64,000 bases of DNA from NCBI RefSeq assembly GCF_000012745.1, contig NC_007404.1, positions 1,674,001 through 1,738,000 of the forward strand. The letters are read 5' to 3'. Numbering within the stretch: the stretch's first letter is position 1; each line of letters begins with the position of its first letter. Source of the DNA: Thiobacillus denitrificans ATCC 25259 (lineage in GTDB: Bacteria > Pseudomonadota > Gammaproteobacteria > Burkholderiales > Thiobacillaceae). Positions 35,801 to 44,463 of this stretch are shown here, one piece after another. The position numbers were made by a program, and so were the translations under genes. The notes beneath the pieces were generated by a model. The model was not told where the DNA came from, made no database searches, and saw only the letters and a list, made by a program, of their open reading frames with translations.

Positions 35801-37876
35801 TCAGGAATAAATGGGATCCGCGTTGAGCTGGTGGCTGGAACGCAGCAGCGCAGAGACGTCGAGGATCAGCGAAACACCGCCGTCGCCAAGGATGGTGGCG
35901 CCGGAAATGCCCGCCACCCTGCGGAAGTTCGATTCGAGGTTCTTGACCACGACCTGCTGCTGGCCGACCAAGCTGTCGACGAGCAGCGCCGCTTTCTTGC
36001 CTTCGGATTCGAGAATGACGATGATGCCGCGCGCGGCGTCGTCGAAGCTCGGCTCGATCGCGAAGATCTGGTAGAGCGGAATCAGCGGCAGATACTCTTC
36101 GCGCACCTTGACGACCTTGCCCTGGCCGGCGATTTCCTTCACGTCGGCGGCCGCCGGCTGAAGGGACTCGATGACGTAGCCGAGCGGCAGGATATAGACC
36201 TCGTCGCCGACCTTCACCGACATGCCATCGAGGATCGCGAGCGTGAGCGGCAACGAAATCGCGATCGTCGTGCCGGTACCGGGCACCGACTGGATTTCGA
36301 CGTTGCCGCCCATCGCCGTGATATTGCGCTTGACGACGTCCATGCCGACGCCGCGTCCCGAGACGTCGGTCACGAATTCGGCCGTGGAAAATCCGGGGGC
36401 AAAAATGAGCTGCCAGACTTCGCTGTCGGGCATCGCGTCGGACACCGGAATACCTTGCTGCCGGGCCTTGGCGAGTATCTTTTCGCGATTGAGGCCGCCG
36501 CCGTCGTCGGTCACCTCGATGACGATGTTGCCGCCTTGATGGGCCGCCGACAGGGTCAGCTTGCCGCTTTCGTTCTTGCCGCTCGCGCGCCGTTTTTCGG
36601 GCATCTCGATGCCGTGGTCGACGCTATTGCGGACGAGATGGGTCAGCGGGTCGACGATGCGCTCGATCAGGCCCTTGTCGAGTTCGGTCGCGGCGCCGCG
36701 CGTGGCGAACTCGACCTTCTTGCCGAGCTTGGCCGCCAGGTCGCGCACCATGCGCGGGAAGCGCGAGAACACATAGTCCATCGGCATCATGCGGATCGAC
36801 ATCACCGCTTCCTGCAGGTCCCGGGTGTTACGGGCGAGCTGGCTCGCGCTGTTGAGCAGTCGCTCGTGGACGATGGGATCGAGCGCGTTGATGCGCTGCT
36901 CGATCATGGCCTGGGTGATGACGAGTTCGCCGACCAGGTTGATCAGCTGGTCGACTTTTTCGACGCCAACGCGGATCGATGAAGATTCGGCGCTGACGCC
37001 CTCCTTGTCGGTCGCGCGCCGAGCGGGAGTTCTGGCCTCACCAGCCTCCACACTGGCAGACGACGCAGCGGCAGACCCCGGCGCCACCGCGGGCGCCTCG
37101 GTCTTGGCCTCTTCGAAAATTCCGTAGCCCGGATCGGCGTCGGCCGTCGCCGCAGCAGCAGGCGCAGCCGGCGCGGGCTCGCTGCTGCCATGGGTGATCT
37201 TGAGATCGTCCGGGTCGAGCACGAAGGAACAGATCGCGACGATGCTGTCGACGCCTTCGCTCGTGACGAGGGTAAAGGCGACCCGCTTGTCGGCCAGCGT
37301 CTCCTGCGTGACGGTGCCGAGCAGGCCGAGTTCGACGGCGAGCGCGTCGACGTCGCGCTGCGGCACCTCGGGCATTTCGATCCGGAAACGGTAGTTTCCG
37401 TCGGCGTCCGCCACAGGCGCGGCGGACGGCGGGGGGACCTCCGCAGGCGGCTGCGCCACCGTCTCGATCACCGGCACCTCGGCAAGAATCCCCTGGGACA
37501 GGGCCTTCAGCCGCTGGCAAACCGAATCGACCGACGACTGGTCGACGCCCGCGCCGTGGTGATGGCCTTCCATCTGCATCGCGAGGATGTCTTTCGCCAC
37601 CAGAAAGGCGTCGACGTGCTCTCCGGTCAGCGCCATTTCGCCCTTGCGAATGCGGTCGAGCAGGGACTCGAGCATGTGGGTGACTTCGGTGATGTCGGTG
37701 AAGCCGAAGGTCGCGGCGCCGCCCTTGATCGAATGCGCGGCGCGGAAGATCGCGTTGAGGTCCTCGCTGTCGGGTGCCGCCACGTCCAGAGCCAGCAGCA
37801 GCTTCTCCATTTCGGCGAGGAGCTCGTCGGCCTCGTCGAAAAAGACCTGGTAGAACTGGCTCATATCAATAGTCAT
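35801..37876 (-). CDS. cheA: Chemotaxis sensor histidine kinase CheA
   Basis: The protein has 691 residues. Domain order: HPt (P1) with phospho-accepting H48 in FRAAHSIKGGAATFGF, a P2-like regulatory domain (about 155-245, a CheY/CheB docking type), a Pro/Ala linker, dimerisation P3 (about 300-360, VGVEKVDQLINLVGELVI), kinase P4 with N box (NSVDHGIEMPEKR), G1 (DDGGGLN) and G2 (GRGVGMDVVK), and a CheW-like P5 at the C-terminus. All catalytic motifs are present. It autophosphorylates and passes phosphate to CheY and CheB. The start ATG 37876 has GGAG upstream. It lies between cheY2 and cheW. Confidence 0.97.
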   Translation of the reverse strand: MTIDMSQFYQVFFDEADELLAEMEKLLLALDVAAPDSEDLNAIFRAAHSIKGGAATFGFTDITEVTHMLESLLDRIRKGEMALTGEHVDAFLVAKDILAMQMEGHHHGAGVDQSSVDSVCQRLKALSQGILAEVPVIETVAQPPAEVPPPSAAPVADADGNYRFRIEMPEVPQRDVDALAVELGLLGTVTQETLADKRVAFTLVTSEGVDSIVAICSFVLDPDDLKITHGSSEPAPAAPAAAATADADPGYGIFEEAKTEAPAVAPGSAAASSASVEAGEARTPARRATDKEGVSAESSSIRVGVEKVDQLINLVGELVITQAMIEQRINALDPIVHERLLNSASQLARNTRDLQEAVMSIRMMPMDYVFSRFPRMVRDLAAKLGKKVEFATRGAATELDKGLIERIVDPLTHLVRNSVDHGIEMPEKRRASGKNESGKLTLSAAHQGGNIVIEVTDDGGGLNREKILAKARQQGIPVSDAMPDSEVWQLIFAPGFSTAEFVTDVSGRGVGMDVVKRNITAMGGNVEIQSVPGTGTTIAISLPLTLAILDGMSVKVGDEVYILPLGYVIESLQPAAADVKEIAGQGKVVKVREEYLPLIPLYQIFAIEPSFDDAARGIIVILESEGKKAALLVDSLVGQQQVVVKNLESNFRRVAGISGATILGDGGVSLILDVSALLRSSHQLNADPIYS

Positions 37877-37922
37877 CTGGGACTCCGTCTTTCGTTCTCT
37901 CGAGGGCTGCGCGTTCGTCGCG

Positions 37923-38285
37923 TCAGCCGATCAGTTTCTTCACCACTTCGGTCAGGCGCGCCGGATCGAAGGGCTTGACCAGCCAGCCGTTCGCGCCCGC
38001 GGCACGCCCCATCGCCTTGATGTCGTCGCCCGATTCGGTCGTCAGCATCAGGATCGGCACGCTCTTGTAGTTCGCCATGCCGCGTAGCGCCTTGATCAGG
38101 GTCAGGCCGTCCATGCCGGGCATGTTCTGGTCGGTGAGGACCAGGTCGACCTTCTGCTGCTTCGCCTTCTTCAGGCCGTCCTCGCCGTCGACGGCCTCGA
38201 TCACGCCGTAGCCGGCCGCCTTCAGACTGAAGGACAGCATCTGACGCAGCGACCCCGAGTCGTCTACTGCAAGTATTGTTTTCAT
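37923..38285 (-). CDS. cheY: CheY-like response regulator (second copy)
   Basis: A 120-residue lone receiver. Acidic residues (AVDDSGSLRQML), D52 (LVLTDQNMPGMDG), Thr in LMLTTES and Lys in LVKPFDP are all present, so it should accept phosphate. The sequence (SLRQMLSFSLKAAGYGVIEA) resembles the CheY type often placed next to cheA and differs from the motor-type CheY at 22529. It could act as a phosphate sink or an alternative output. The ATG at 38285 is preceded by AAGG, with GCAGGAG further upstream. A CheZ-like gene lies directly upstream. Confidence 0.92.
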   Translation of the reverse strand: MKTILAVDDSGSLRQMLSFSLKAAGYGVIEAVDGEDGLKKAKQQKVDLVLTDQNMPGMDGLTLIKALRGMANYKSVPILMLTTESGDDIKAMGRAAGANGWLVKPFDPARLTEVVKKLIG

Positions 38286-38337
38286 CCTTATTGCTCCTGC
38301 TGCGTTCTTTGCCGCGCATGCGCGACGGTTCATAAGC

Positions 38338-38901
38338 TCAAAAAAGGTCGATGTCGCCGCTTTCCATGTGGCGCTGTTTTACGCTGCTCCGGGTCACGCG
38401 GGGCAGTTCGGTGCCGTGGACGCCGACCCGTTCGCTGATGCTGTCGAGCAAGGCCAGCATCTCTTCGCTGCCGCTCTCGGGCAACGCCGTGCTTCCGTCG
38501 GCGCCCAGCGCGCCGAACACGTCACGCAGCCCGGCGAGATGCTGCACCATGCGTCCGATGAGCTGGCTCGTCATGTCCTGGAACTGCAGCCCGGTCACTG
38601 CCGCGCCGACGTGCTGGCTGATTTCATCGCGCAGCGCTTCGAGCCGTGCCGCCTGCTCAGGGCCGGCTACGCCCGAGGCGAGCACGCCATTGAGCGCTTC
38701 CTGCTGCAGCCCGATCGTCTGGTGAATCGCCATGAAGCTCGCGCACAGCTTTTTGATCGCCTCGTTGAGCAGCGCGTCGACCTGCACCAGATCGCGCTCG
38801 ACCTCGGCGAGATGCTGGTCGCCGTGCAGCGAGACGCCCGCGAGCAGCCGCACGAGCTGGGCTTTCGTCGCGTCGTTCGACAGGGAATCGGGAGGGCGCA
38901 C
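38338..38901 (-). CDS. CheZ-like helical chemotaxis protein (candidate CheY phosphatase)
   Basis: A 187-residue, mainly helical protein of a family often annotated only as a chemotaxis protein. The segment GLQFQDMTSQLIGRMVQHL contains D109-x-x-x-Q113, the same spacing as the CheZ catalytic pair in DFQDLTGQ. The C-terminus ends GDIDLF, reminiscent of the CheD tail GEVDLF and of the acidic-hydrophobic CheY-docking tail of CheZ. It is followed by cheY2 and preceded after 8 bp by flgL. A role as phosphatase for CheY2 is inferred, not shown; true CheZ is at 21835. Confidence 0.65.
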   Translation of the reverse strand: MRPPDSLSNDATKAQLVRLLAGVSLHGDQHLAEVERDLVQVDALLNEAIKKLCASFMAIHQTIGLQQEALNGVLASGVAGPEQAARLEALRDEISQHVGAAVTGLQFQDMTSQLIGRMVQHLAGLRDVFGALGADGSTALPESGSEEMLALLDSISERVGVHGTELPRVTRSSVKQRHMESGDIDLF

Positions 38902-38909
38902 GGGGCGTT

Positions 38910-39812
38910 TCAGATGAAGTTGAACAAGGACAGGCCGGAGGTCTTGACGAACGATTTCTGCGCGGCTTCGAGCGTAAGTTGCTGCTTCGACAGTTCGGTG
39001 AGTGCCTGCGTGTAATCGAGGTCCTGGAGGCCCGAGAGGATTTCGCTGTACTGGAGATGGCGGTCTTCGCCTGCGCTGTCGAGCGCGTCGATCTCCTGCA
39101 GACGCGATCCGACCGAGGCGCGCACGGTCAGCACGTTGTCGAGCGCGAGGTCGATCTTGCCGTTGGCCGTTTCGAGTCCCGCGGTGAGGCCTGCCGTACC
39201 GGGGGTCTCGAGCACGGCAATGAGGTCGTTCAAGGTCTGGAAGACATCCTGACCGCCGCCCTGGAATATGGCCTGCCCGGAGTGCGACACGGCGAGCTGG
39301 CGGGTCGTGTCGACCTGCATCAGCCGTTGCCCGGCGTCGCCGTTGTAGGTGACGGCATTGCCCGCATTTTTGCTGAAGGGCGGGGTCGCGGTCTGAAAGC
39401 CCGAGAACAGGTAGTTGCCCTGCGCGTCACGGCTGTTGGCCATTCCGAGCAACTGCTCGAAGCGCCCCCGGAGCTCGGTCGCCATGTAGCCGCGTTCCAT
39501 GTCGCCGAGCGTCCCGTTGCCCGCGGCGACGATCGTCGTCTTCACGTCCTGGAGCAGTTCGGTCACGCCCGTGAGCGAGCCTTCGACCGCGGCGAGCGAA
39601 CTTTTCGCATAGTCGCGGTTGACACCGTACTGGCTGTTCATCGACTGCGACTGCGTGACTTCGAGCGCACGCGCCGCGGCGACCGGATCGTCGGCCGGCG
39701 TGAGCACGCGGCGGCCGGTTGAAATCTGCTGCTGGGTCTTGACCATGTCCGACTGCAGTTCGCTCAGACGGGCGGCGCCGGCTTCGAACAGGGTTTGGGT
39801 GCTGATGCGCAT
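38910..39812 (-). CDS. flgL: Flagellar hook-associated protein 3 (hook-filament junction)
   Basis: The protein has 300 residues. FlgL joins FlgK to the filament. The N-terminal flagellin-like D0/D1 helix (MRISTQTLFEAGAARLSELQ, STGRRVLTPADDPVAAARAL) and the C-terminal helix (LDYTQALTELSKQQLTLEAA, ending LSLFNFI) are typical. GAGGA precedes ATG 39812. It follows flgK after 12 bp and runs on into the CheZ-like gene after only 8 bp, linking hook and chemotaxis genes on one strand. Confidence 0.96.
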   Translation of the reverse strand: MRISTQTLFEAGAARLSELQSDMVKTQQQISTGRRVLTPADDPVAAARALEVTQSQSMNSQYGVNRDYAKSSLAAVEGSLTGVTELLQDVKTTIVAAGNGTLGDMERGYMATELRGRFEQLLGMANSRDAQGNYLFSGFQTATPPFSKNAGNAVTYNGDAGQRLMQVDTTRQLAVSHSGQAIFQGGGQDVFQTLNDLIAVLETPGTAGLTAGLETANGKIDLALDNVLTVRASVGSRLQEIDALDSAGEDRHLQYSEILSGLQDLDYTQALTELSKQQLTLEAAQKSFVKTSGLSLFNFI

Positions 39813-39824
39813 GGTGAAGTCCTC

Positions 39825-41714
39825 TTACCTGCCGATCGTGAGCAGCGCGTCGAACATTTCGCTCGCGACCTGCATGACCTTGGCCGCGGCCTGATAGGCC
39901 TGCTGGTAGCGCAGCAGGTTCGTCGCCTCTTCGTCGAGGTTGACGCCGGACTCGTTCTGCAGCGCGGTCGTCGATTCCGACAGCAGCTTGCCCGCGGCGC
40001 TGCTCGTCACTTCGAGCTCGCGGGTCTTGTTGCCGATCTGGCTAACGAATTGCGAATACGCGCCCTGGTAGCTGATCGTGCCGTTGCCGAGCGTGTTCGC
40101 GCTCTGCAGGCCACCGAGCAGCAGCGCGTTGCGGTTGTCCCCGACGCCGTTGGTGTTCGGCTCCACGGTGAAGCTGTCGTTGTCGGCGGGCGTGCCGCTG
40201 AGCGTGAAACTGATGCCGCCGAAGCTGATTGTCGCGCCCGGCGCATAGGTGGTAGAAAAACCTGCACCATCGCTGAGGGTGTTGGTGAGAGCGTCGTAGG
40301 TCAGCGTCACCGGCGCACCGAGCGGCATGGCCGGATAGGTCGAATCGACCGTACCTGCGCTGATTGCCCCCGATCCGGTATTGGTGTTTGCAGCCGCAGT
40401 ACGAATCGGCGCCGCGGCGGCGATCTTGGCGGGGTCGGTGATGGCGACGGCGAACTGGCTCGCCCCGGCGACAGTCGGCCGGATCAGGAAACTGTCTCCC
40501 GCCGCCGCCGTACCGCTCAAGCTCAAGGTGACGCCGTCGACGGTCTGTCCGTCGACGACGGTCCAGCTCGCCCGGTCGGACACGCGCGTCAGCGTGTAAC
40601 TGCTGCCGTCGTATTGCAGGCGGTAGTCGCTCGTCGTCAGCGCGCCGACGTCGCTGATGCTTGCCGCGACCGCGGCGGTGCTCGTGCTGGCGTTGTTTGT
40701 GTTCGCGGTGACGACGGGACCGGCCGTTGTGAAGAATTCGCCGCCTGCCGCGCCGTTGAGGTCGATGCCCAACCGATGTTGCGCGTTGAAGCTGCTCGCG
40801 AGCCCGATCGCGACCCGCCCGAGCGCGTTTTGTGCGGGCTCGAGCGTCCGGGTACGAAATTCCACCAACCCGCCGAGCTTGCCACCAACCAGACCCGACT
40901 CGCCGACGATCGAGACGCTGCCGTCGCTGGCCTGATAGGCGACCTCGATGCGCTCGGGATTGGTCGGCGACGCCATCGTGCTCAGGCGCGACGTCGTGCC
41001 GCCCACGACGAGCGGCTGGCCGTTGCCGATGAACACGTTGTAGGCACCGTCGCCCTGCTTGACGACGGTCGCCTTGATTTCCTTGTTGAGGTCGAGGATC
41101 AGCTGGTCGCGCTGGTCGAGCAGGTCGTTGGCGGGCTGGCCGCTCGCACGCTGGGCCTTTCCGATTGCGTCGTTGAGCCGTGCGATCTGCTCGGCGTAGG
41201 TGTTGATGACGTCGACGCTCGACACGATCTGGCTGTTGACGCCCTGCTCGATCTCGTCGAGCCGGCCCGCCAGACTGTTGAAGCGCGACGCCAGCGCCTC
41301 GGCCGAGGACAGCGCGGCCTGGCGCGAAGGCATCGCCCCAGGGTTGGCGGCCAGCTCCTGGATGCCGCTGAAGAAATCCTGCAACGACGGCGACAAGCCC
41401 GACGCGGGATCGGCCAGCAGGTTGTCGATCTGCTTGATCTGCGCGTAATAGCTGTCGAGCCCGCTTTTCGACGCCTGCGCGGTCTGGACCTGCACGCCGA
41501 GGTATTCGTTGTAGACGCGCTTGACCGTCTCGATCTGCGTGCCCTGCCCCATGAAGCCGAAACCGAAATTCTGCGGCAGCGCAGCGCCCTGCACGACGAC
41601 CTGGCGGCTGTAACCTGGCGTCGACGCGTTGGCGATGTTATGGCCGGTCGTACTCAGGCCCGCCTGTGCGGCGGCGAGCGCGCTCTGTCCAATGCCGAGA
41701 ATGCTGGTAGCCAT
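39825..41714 (-). CDS. flgK: Flagellar hook-associated protein 1
   Basis: The protein has 629 residues. It is the first hook-filament junction protein. The N-terminus shows the rod/hook family motif (GLSTTGHNIANASTPGYSRQ) and the C-terminus the matching ESGVNLDEEATNLLRYQQAY. The middle is a variable, beta-rich region (about 330-540). It is preceded on the minus strand by a FliA-type promoter candidate located just after the flgJ stop, matching the enterobacterial pattern where flgKL has its own class-3 promoter. No strong ribosome site was found at ATG 41714. Confidence 0.96.
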   Translation of the reverse strand: MATSILGIGQSALAAAQAGLSTTGHNIANASTPGYSRQVVVQGAALPQNFGFGFMGQGTQIETVKRVYNEYLGVQVQTAQASKSGLDSYYAQIKQIDNLLADPASGLSPSLQDFFSGIQELAANPGAMPSRQAALSSAEALASRFNSLAGRLDEIEQGVNSQIVSSVDVINTYAEQIARLNDAIGKAQRASGQPANDLLDQRDQLILDLNKEIKATVVKQGDGAYNVFIGNGQPLVVGGTTSRLSTMASPTNPERIEVAYQASDGSVSIVGESGLVGGKLGGLVEFRTRTLEPAQNALGRVAIGLASSFNAQHRLGIDLNGAAGGEFFTTAGPVVTANTNNASTSTAAVAASISDVGALTTSDYRLQYDGSSYTLTRVSDRASWTVVDGQTVDGVTLSLSGTAAAGDSFLIRPTVAGASQFAVAITDPAKIAAAAPIRTAAANTNTGSGAISAGTVDSTYPAMPLGAPVTLTYDALTNTLSDGAGFSTTYAPGATISFGGISFTLSGTPADNDSFTVEPNTNGVGDNRNALLLGGLQSANTLGNGTISYQGAYSQFVSQIGNKTRELEVTSSAAGKLLSESTTALQNESGVNLDEEATNLLRYQQAYQAAAKVMQVASEMFDALLTIGR

Positions 41715-41766
41715 CTATAGGGTTGCGAAAGGGTTGGGGAAAACGATACGAATCCACTCGATAGCT

Positions 41767-41793
41767 GAATCGGTTGCCGGGGCTGTTTCTTGA
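41767..41793 (-). promoter_or_regulatory. FliA promoter candidate of flgKL
   Basis: On the minus strand: TCAAGAAA, 11-bp spacer, ACCGATTC. The -10 box shares CGATTC with the fliC promoter. It lies between the flgJ stop (41795) and the flgK start. Confidence 0.65.
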
Positions 41794-41794
41794 G

Positions 41795-42679
41795 TCACGC
41801 GGTGTCGAGCATCCGGATCACGCCCACGAGCTTGCTCGCGTAGGCGGGGTCGGTCGCATAGCCTGCCTGCTGCAGGCCGTGGGCAAAGCCCGCTGCGTCG
41901 TGCCCGGACGCGACGACGTCGGCGTAGCGCGCGTTGTTGCGCAGCAGCCGCGCGTAGTCGCGGAAGGAATCGGCGTAGGAGTCGTAGGCGCGGAAGCGCT
42001 CGACCTGCTTCTGCGGCCGGCCGTCGACGTACTCGGTCGTGACGACGTCGACGCTGCGGCCGGTCCAGCCGGGGCCCGCCTTGATGCCGAAGAGGTTGTG
42101 GCTGTTGCGGCCGTCGGCGCCGCGGATTTCGCTACGACCCCAGCCGGTCTCGAGCGCGGCCTGGCCGAGCATGAAGCGCGCGGGAATGCCGCTGCTGGCA
42201 CTCGCGGCTTCGGCGTGGGGCGCCAGGCGCTGCACGAAGGCCTGCACGTGCGCCGGCGCATCCCCGCCCCGGGTCAGGCCGGGCGCTTGCTGCGGCGGTG
42301 CCGGCGCAGGAACCGGCGCGAGCGCGGGCCCCGGCTCGCTGAGGCCGCCGGCGGGGCCGGGCGCCTGGGCAGCAAGCGCCGTCGAAAGCTGGCGCACCAT
42401 GACGTCGGCGAGACCGATGCCGCGGCTCGCCAGATTCTGCGTCAGCTGCTGGTCGAGCATGGAGGTGTACATGCGCGTCTGTTCGCTGTCGAACATGCCG
42501 TCCTGCGGCGTCGCCTCGCGCATGCTCTTCATCAGCATGTTCATGAAGACCGCCTCGAACTGGCGCGCGGCGGCCTTCAGCGCTTCGGGCGACGACTGTC
42601 TGGCGTCGAGCTTGAGCTGGTTGACGCCCTGGACGTCGAGCGCGAACTTCGAGGAAAGGTCGGCGCCGCCGATGCTCAC
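41795..42679 (-). CDS. flgJ: Flagellar rod assembly protein/peptidoglycan hydrolase FlgJ
   Basis: The protein has 294 residues and starts at GTG 42679, directly after the flgI stop. The N-terminal rod-binding domain (about 25-105) contains AARQFEAVFMNMLMKSMREA. The C-terminal glucosaminidase domain (about 165-290) has LGQAALETGWGRSEI, with the likely catalytic Glu, and NLFGIKAGPGWTGRSVDVVT. A Pro/Ala linker joins the two. It acts in the periplasm to let the rod pass through peptidoglycan and is exported by the flagellar system. Confidence 0.95.
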   Translation of the reverse strand: MSIGGADLSSKFALDVQGVNQLKLDARQSSPEALKAAARQFEAVFMNMLMKSMREATPQDGMFDSEQTRMYTSMLDQQLTQNLASRGIGLADVMVRQLSTALAAQAPGPAGGLSEPGPALAPVPAPAPPQQAPGLTRGGDAPAHVQAFVQRLAPHAEAASASSGIPARFMLGQAALETGWGRSEIRGADGRNSHNLFGIKAGPGWTGRSVDVVTTEYVDGRPQKQVERFRAYDSYADSFRDYARLLRNNARYADVVASGHDAAGFAHGLQQAGYATDPAYASKLVGVIRMLDTA

Positions 42680-43777
42680 TCAGATCACCTCGAGTTCGGC
42701 ACGCAGCGCGCCCGAAGCCTTTAGGGCCTGCAGGATCGCGAGCAGGTCCTGCGGCGTCGCGCCGATCGAATTGAGCGCCTTGACCACGTCGGCGAGCGAC
42801 GCACCGCCCTTCAGCATCATGACTTCGCCGGGCTGCTGGCGAATCTCGATCTGCGACTCCGCCGCGACGACGGTTTCGCCGCGACCAAACGGCGCGGGCT
42901 GGCTGATCACGGGTGCGGTGCTGATCACCACCGACAGATTGCCGTGCGAGACCGCGCTCGGGTCGAGCGTGACCGTCTGGTTCATGACGACCGAACCGGT
43001 GCGCGCGTTGATGATGACCTTAGCCATCGCCTGGCCCGGGCTGACCTCGAGGCCCTCGATCGCGCCGAGAAAGGCGACGCGTTCACTCGCGCCGAGCGGC
43101 GTCTTGACGGCGACCACGCGCGCGTTGAGGGCACGCGCGGTGTCCGCGCCGAAGCGCGCGTTGACCACGTCGACGACGCGACTGGCGGTCGTGAAGTCGC
43201 TCTGCCGCAGTTCGAGGTTGATGCTGCCGGATTCGCCGAGCGCGGTGGCGACCGTGCGCTCGACCGTCGCCCCGGCCGGTATGCGGCCGACGCTCAAATG
43301 GTTGACCTGGACCTTGCTGCCGTTCGCGGACGCGCCCGCGCCGCTGACGACGAGGCTGCCCTGCGCCATCGCGTAGACCAGACCATCGGCGCCTTTGAGC
43401 GGCGCCATCACGAGCGTGCCGCCGCGCAGGCTCTTGGCGTTGCCGATCGACGAGACGGTGACGTCGATAGCCTGTCCGGCCTGGGCGAAGGGCGGCAGAT
43501 CGGCGGTCACCATCACGGCGGCGACGTTCTTCAACTGCATGTTGATGCCAGGCGGCAGGTTGACGCCCATCTGCGTCAGCATGTTGGCGATGCTCTGCGT
43601 CGTGAAAGGCGTCTGCGTGGTCTGGTCGCCCGTGCCGTCGAGGCCGACGACGAGGCCGTAGCCGAAGAGCTGGTTGGCGCGCACGCCCTGGATCGCGGCG
43701 ATGTCCTTGATGCGCTCGGCATGAGCGGCGCCAGAGAGCACCAGCGCGGCCAACACGAAGAAATGCGGCAGCTTCAT
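42680..43777 (-). CDS. flgI: Flagellar P-ring protein FlgI
   Basis: The protein has 365 residues. It has a Sec signal peptide (ending LVLSGAAHA) followed by the canonical ERIKDIAAIQGVRANQLFGYGLVVGLDGTGDQ. The P ring is a periplasmic bushing around the rod. The C-terminal region (ASLADVVKALNSIGATPQDLLAILQALKASGAL) is highly conserved. AAGGGGAC precedes ATG 43777. It lies between flgH and flgJ with minimal spacing. Confidence 0.97.
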   Translation of the reverse strand: MKLPHFFVLAALVLSGAAHAERIKDIAAIQGVRANQLFGYGLVVGLDGTGDQTTQTPFTTQSIANMLTQMGVNLPPGINMQLKNVAAVMVTADLPPFAQAGQAIDVTVSSIGNAKSLRGGTLVMAPLKGADGLVYAMAQGSLVVSGAGASANGSKVQVNHLSVGRIPAGATVERTVATALGESGSINLELRQSDFTTASRVVDVVNARFGADTARALNARVVAVKTPLGASERVAFLGAIEGLEVSPGQAMAKVIINARTGSVVMNQTVTLDPSAVSHGNLSVVISTAPVISQPAPFGRGETVVAAESQIEIRQQPGEVMMLKGGASLADVVKALNSIGATPQDLLAILQALKASGALRAELEVI

Positions 43778-43786
43778 GCGGTCCCC

Positions 43787-44455
43787 TTAAAGCGGAATGA
43801 AACTGAGGAAGAAGCGCCCGAGCCAGTTCATGACCTCGGCCTTGTCGAATTTGGCGCTGCTGCGGTATTCGATGCGCGCGTCGGCGACCTTGGCCGACGA
43901 GACCGTGTTGCCAGCCTGGATCGTGTCGGGCTGCACGACGCCCGACAGGCGGATGTACTCGGTGCCCTTGTCGAGCCCGATCTGCTTTTCGCCGGCGACG
44001 ACGAGGTTACCGTTCGGCAGGACCTCGATCACGGTCACCGTGACGTTGCCGCTGAAGGTGTTGCTCGAGTCGAGCGCCGACTCGTCTTCATACTCGGCCG
44101 ACGCTTCGGCGTTGATGCCAAGGCCCTGGAACATCTTGAGCGGAAGCTTGGCGACGCCACCGACCGACGCGTCGACCGCACTGGTCTTCGACGCGCTCGA
44201 CGAGGCCTCCTTGCCGGCCCGGGTGCGCTCGTTGATGACGATCGTGAGCACGTCGCCGACGTGACGGGCACGCCGGTCCTCGAACAGCGGCCGATAGGTC
44301 GCTGCCTGGTAGATCGCGCCGTTGGTCGCTGGCACCGCGGCAGGTGCCTGCGGCCGCGCGGTCGTCGGCCGCTCGACGATGGTCGACGGCGTCGTGCCGC
44401 AGGCCGCGAGGCCGAGCAGCAGTCCGAGCATTGCGATTGCGCGCGTCGTCTTCAT
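43787..44455 (-). CDS. flgH: Flagellar L-ring lipoprotein FlgH
   Basis: The protein has 222 residues. The signal peptide ends in a lipobox (GLAAC, Cys19), so it is anchored in the outer membrane, where it forms the L ring. Conserved motifs include GDVLTIVINERTRAGKEA, FSGNVTVTVIEVLPNGNLVVAGEKQI and ending region WLGRFFLSFIPL. It is followed after 9 bp by flgI. Confidence 0.97.
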   Translation of the reverse strand: MKTTRAIAMLGLLLGLAACGTTPSTIVERPTTARPQAPAAVPATNGAIYQAATYRPLFEDRRARHVGDVLTIVINERTRAGKEASSSASKTSAVDASVGGVAKLPLKMFQGLGINAEASAEYEDESALDSSNTFSGNVTVTVIEVLPNGNLVVAGEKQIGLDKGTEYIRLSGVVQPDTIQAGNTVSSAKVADARIEYRSSAKFDKAEVMNWLGRFFLSFIPL

Positions 44456-44463
44456 GGCGTGAC

